Of a stretch of DNA of 64,000 nucleotides, positions 62,401 through 64,000 are shown one piece after another. Each line of letters begins with the position of its first letter. Position 1 is the first letter of the stretch. The DNA comes from Bradyrhizobium sp. CCGUVB4N (GTDB lineage Bacteria > Pseudomonadota > Alphaproteobacteria > Rhizobiales > Xanthobacteraceae). A program made the position numbers and the translations under genes. A model generated the notes under the pieces. The model had not been told where the DNA came from and did not search any database. It saw nothing but the letters and a program-made list of their open reading frames with translations. The stretch spans positions 3,286,001 through 3,350,000 of the forward strand of contig NZ_JANADP010000001.1 of assembly GCF_024199945.1 (NCBI RefSeq). Direction: 5' to 3'.

Positions 62401-62794
62401 GGTGCTGGTGCGGCAGCGGCCGGGCAGCGCCAGCGGCGTCGTGTTCATGACGCTGGAGGACGAGACCGGCATCGCCAATGTCGTGGTGTGGCCCAAGGTC
62501 ATGGAGCAGTACCGGAAGGAAGTGATGGGCGCGCGCCTCATCGAGGTCCAGGGCTATATCCAGAGCAGCCCCGAGAAGGTGACGCATCTGATCGCCCAGC
62601 GCATGATCGACCGCTCGCACGATCTGGTCGGCCTCGCCAACGACGCCCTGAGCCGCAAGCCTCCGGTGCCGGCAGGCGCCACCGTGATCGAGCCCCTCAA
62701 CGAAGACCCCCGCGCCCTCGCGGATATGCCCGCGCAAAAAATCCGCCACCCCCGCAACGTCCGCATCCTGCCGCCATCGCGGGATTTTCATTGA
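59420..62794 (+). CDS. dnaE2: Error-prone DNA polymerase DnaE2 (ImuC)
   Basis: A 1124-residue C-family polymerase. PHP domain at the N-terminus (TNFSFLRGGSDPRAY, GIADHNTLAGVVRA). Catalytic palm with PDIDVDFEHSRREEV. C-terminal OB fold with GVVFMTLEDETGIANVVVWP. The first PHP His (usually HSNFSFL) is Thr here, so the PHP site is probably inactive, as usual in DnaE2. Start at the ATGA overlap with imuB. With ImuA and ImuB it forms the SOS mutasome. Confidence 0.94.
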   Translation: MTSPAYAEIGITTNFSFLRGGSDPRAYVHQASKLGIPVIGIADHNTLAGVVRAWKELDNDKVLHKPKLLIGTRIVFIDGTPDIFVYPRDRAAYGRLCQLLTRGKRGDDITRIEKGECRLSFTDLLEFSEGQLLVLALPHRFDDAQTLDVLSKLKESRAEGVWLAASLVYRGDDRRRLARLDDLSAKAGVPLLATNEVLYHDPGRRPLQDVLTCIREKTTIEAVGRKLEANAERFLKTPREMARLFRDFPEAIAETMRFADKIDFSLDQLRYQYPDEPVPPGKTAQGHLEDLTWAGVDTYFGGKIDDKLRATLKKELALISELKYAHYFLTVHDIVHYARSQNILCQGRGSAANSAVCYVLGITSVDPTKVDLLFERFISKERLEPPDIDVDFEHSRREEVMQYVYRRYGRHRAAIIATIIHYRPRSAIRDVGKALGLTEDVTAALADTVWGSWGKGLNDMQVRQAGLDPQNPMINLAVELATELIEFPRHLSQHVGGYVLTQDRLDTYVPIGNAAMDDRTFIEWDKDDVDALNMMKVDVLALGMLTCIRKCFDLIDQHKGKRWVLASVPQDDPKVYDMLCAGESLGVFQVESRAQMNMLPRLKPRTFYDLVIEVAIVRPGPIQGDMVHPYLRRRNGIEKVTYPSPAPEHGPADELYKVLHKTKGVPLFQEQAMRIAIEAAKFTSEEANGLRRSMATFRNVGTIGQYEEKLIGNMVARGYDANFARSCFDQIKGFGSYGFPESHAASFAQLVYISSWLKYHHPDAFCCGLLNSQPMGFYAPAQIVGDARKNGVEVREIDVSHSFAQNTLENTDDRYCAVRLGFRQIDGFHWLDPDEEFLKAEQAKRQGKVHVTQEDWADRIIKARDRQPFTSLEDFARDTGLPKRALILLADADAFRSLGLDRREALWQVRRLPDDVALPLFEAATAREQPDEQAKPLPVMPRPEQVVADYQTIRLSLKGHPMEFLREMLSRERIVACKEISHENERRRVRCAGVVLVRQRPGSASGVVFMTLEDETGIANVVVWPKVMEQYRKEVMGARLIEVQGYIQSSPEKVTHLIAQRMIDRSHDLVGLANDALSRKPPVPAGATVIEPLNEDPRALADMPAQKIRHPRNVRILPPSRDFH

Positions 62795-62930
62795 GGGGTA
62801 TGAACAAGTCGCGGGCATCGGCTGGTCCCGTTCAACGATCCATACGATTTGACTCAAGTCTCTAAGCGTCCTGAAAGCGAGATGCGCCAATATCCTTCGT
62901 GGTGTCCGATTTGGACATGAGGGGTGATAT

Positions 62931-63635
62931 TTGCAGCAACTGGAAACGCCGCAACGATCGCGCGGCCTAGCCGTCGCAGTAAAGCCGGATCGAAGCCCAT
63001 CCCACATCGATAAGCTGGCTCTCTGGTTCTCCAAAGGCAGCACAATCGATGGACTTTGGGTCGGGACATCCGAAAGCAAGCCCCACCCGGCGTTGCGCCG
63101 CGTGGAGGAGGCTCTCCAGCTCATCAAGCGCCACGACGCGCTTGGCTATGCCCGGATCACGCGCGATCTCGACCGGATATGGGTACATCTGCTCCCCAGC
63201 GCCCAAGCACACTATGATCGATCGATGAACGCTTGCGTGCTCGATGAGCGATACATCCTAAGCGACACGATGACACTCGAGCAGATCGCGTCGACCTTCA
63301 TCCATGAAGCGACCCACGCACGCCTTGAGGGCTGGGGAATCTCCTATGTCGAGGCGATGCGTCCCCGGATCGAAGCCATCTGTCTTCGCCGGGAGCTGAG
63401 CTTCCTCTGCAAATTGCCGAACACCGAGGCGTTGCGGGACGAGATCGCGCGTACGTTGGAGTGGTGTGTTGCGAACGATAATGACTACTTTGCCGATGCG
63501 AGCTTTCATGAGCGCAAAGAGGACGGCCAAATCGAAACGTTACGCCATATAAACGCCCCGGGCTGGATCATCAGATGGGCGACCTGGCTGATCCGCAGAA
63601 GGCGCAAACGCGCGTCTGCGTCGCAAGGGTCTTAG
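62931..63635 (+). CDS. Hypothetical HEXXH protein (putative metallopeptidase fold)
   Basis: A 234-residue protein. The start is TTG 62931, 6 bases after AGGGG; no ATG fits. FIHEATHARLEG (about residues 125-136) is an HEXXH zinc-binding motif, though a third ligand is not obvious. The C-terminus has a basic amphipathic stretch (WIIRWATWLIRRRRKR) that may bind membrane. Otherwise unrecognised. It follows dnaE2 by 136 bases in the same direction but a shared transcript is unproven. Confidence 0.6.
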   Translation: MQQLETPQRSRGLAVAVKPDRSPSHIDKLALWFSKGSTIDGLWVGTSESKPHPALRRVEEALQLIKRHDALGYARITRDLDRIWVHLLPSAQAHYDRSMNACVLDERYILSDTMTLEQIASTFIHEATHARLEGWGISYVEAMRPRIEAICLRRELSFLCKLPNTEALRDEIARTLEWCVANDNDYFADASFHERKEDGQIETLRHINAPGWIIRWATWLIRRRRKRASASQGS

Positions 63636-63647
63636 CCGTTGCCGTGG

Positions 63648-63670
63648 ATGGCCGGGACTAGCCCGGCCAT
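63648..63670. repeat. Palindromic intergenic element ATGGCCGGG-ACTAG-CCCGGCCAT
   Basis: A perfect 9-bp stem with a 5-base loop between convergent genes. The sequence resembles a GC-rich palindrome I associate with many Bradyrhizobium intergenic regions. It may double as a terminator although no T-run follows. Confidence 0.5.
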
Positions 63671-63703
63671 GACGGCGGAGAGAGGTTCGCAAACTACGCC
63701 ATT

Positions 63704-64000
63704 CTAGAAATTCACCCGGTTCGAGATCGCGCCGTCCACGATCAGATTGGCGCCGGTCGTGAACGACGAGGCCGGGCTTGCCAGAAACACCGCGGCGTTC
63801 GCGATTTCCTGTGGCGTCGCCATGCGCCCGGTCGGATTACGCTTCATCGCGTCGTTGTAACGCTCGGGCATGTTCTGCTCGATCATATTCCAGACGCCGC
63901 CCTTGAAGTAGACGGTGCCGGGCGACACGACATTCACGCGGATCTTCTTCTTGGCGTATTGCCGCGCCAGTCCCTTGGCCATGTGGATCAGCGCCGCCTT
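63704..64000 (-). CDS. SDR-family oxidoreductase, C-terminal part (5' end cut by window)
   Basis: The frame is open to the last base of the window; 98 residues remain. KAALIHMAKGLARQYAKKKI begins with what should be the catalytic Lys of YxxxK, so the active-site Tyr lies just outside. RVNVVSPGTVYFKGG and the tail PQEIANAAVFLASPASSFTTGANLIVDGA are classical SDR C-terminal motifs (PG after the active site and ASSFTTGANLIVDGG-like end). NAD(P)-dependent; substrate unknown. The ATG at 63982 is internal. Confidence 0.88.
   Translation of the reverse strand, partial: KAALIHMAKGLARQYAKKKIRVNVVSPGTVYFKGGVWNMIEQNMPERYNDAMKRNPTGRMATPQEIANAAVFLASPASSFTTGANLIVDGAISNRVNF

Noticed and set aside
1..64000. 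CRISPR array, prophage, IS element, integron or tRNA-linked island
   Set aside because: No direct-repeat/spacer series, transposase or integrase gene, tRNA or composition break was seen in the window.

Overview
The window looks like a piece of a Bradyrhizobium (or close Nitrobacteraceae/Rhizobiales) chromosome. This rests on uniformly high GC, the complete rhizobial hopanoid gene set, ECF sigma/ChrR and UdgX/ImuABC repertoires typical of that group, and alphaproteobacterial regulatory signals (LexA GTTC-N7-GTTC, EcfG GGAAC-N16-CGTT, FixK/FNR boxes). No phage, IS element, CRISPR array, tRNA or rRNA was seen. Both window edges cut genes: a formyltransferase-like gene on the left and an SDR oxidoreductase on the right.

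Layout. 1-2027: formyltransferase-like protein plus a TPR/ATP-grasp-like protein. 2344-5152: an HD phosphohydrolase facing a stress-regulation block of ECF sigma, ChrR-type zinc anti-sigma and a second ECF sigma; both sigma genes are preceded by the same TGATCC-N16-CGTT promoter-like element. 5386-11334: catabolic and redox genes (hydrolase, Rieske/FAD oxidoreductase, HdeD membrane protein, branched-chain amino-acid-type binding protein, acyl-CoA dehydrogenase). 11751-13554: RlpA-like exported protein, small proteins with FixK-type boxes, and a P-loop kinase. 13725-20726: LysR regulator divergent from an MFS / mandelonitrile-lyase-like cupin / alcohol dehydrogenase operon, then MlrC-type peptidase, LMW phosphatase-like protein, DUF417 membrane protein and ABM monooxygenase. 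20953-22683: chemoreceptor.

The centrepiece is hopanoid lipid metabolism, 22904-44861, in two blocks. Block one is eutB, a cobalamin-binding radical SAM protein matching HpnP (hopanoid C-2 methylase), eutC, and an MMPL/RND transporter. Block two is hpnC-hpnD-hpnE-shc-hpnG (squalene synthesis, cyclisation and adenosyl-hopane cleavage) facing ispH-hpnH, followed by hpnN (hopanoid RND transporter, with a near-perfect general-stress EcfG promoter) and hpnO (aminobacteriohopanetriol synthase). Together these could make C30 hopenes, extend them to C35 side chains, aminate and 2-methylate them, and move them to the outer membrane.

44974-56970: a GFA-family protein and small membrane protein; an operon of Tat-exported metallophosphoesterase, cupredoxin, ECF sigma and anti-sigma; hydrolase, GMC oxidoreductase, M20 amidohydrolase and a PiT phosphate transporter. 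54293-62794 is a DNA-damage region. A radical SAM/HhH protein and a DUF4130-UdgX fusion are transcribed away from imuA-imuB-dnaE2, with one LexA box between the two units. 62931-64000: a hypothetical HEXXH protein and the SDR.

The most notable points are: (i) hpnP lies between eutB and eutC and is translationally coupled to eutC; (ii) paired ECF promoters suggest a sigma cascade; (iii) an EcfG promoter precedes hpnN; (iv) UdgX/radical SAM shares a LexA site with the SOS mutasome; (v) FixK boxes precede small, unannotated genes. No single locus can be claimed from sequence alone as a wholly new system. Family assignments are from recognition of motifs and overall sequence; no database search was run.
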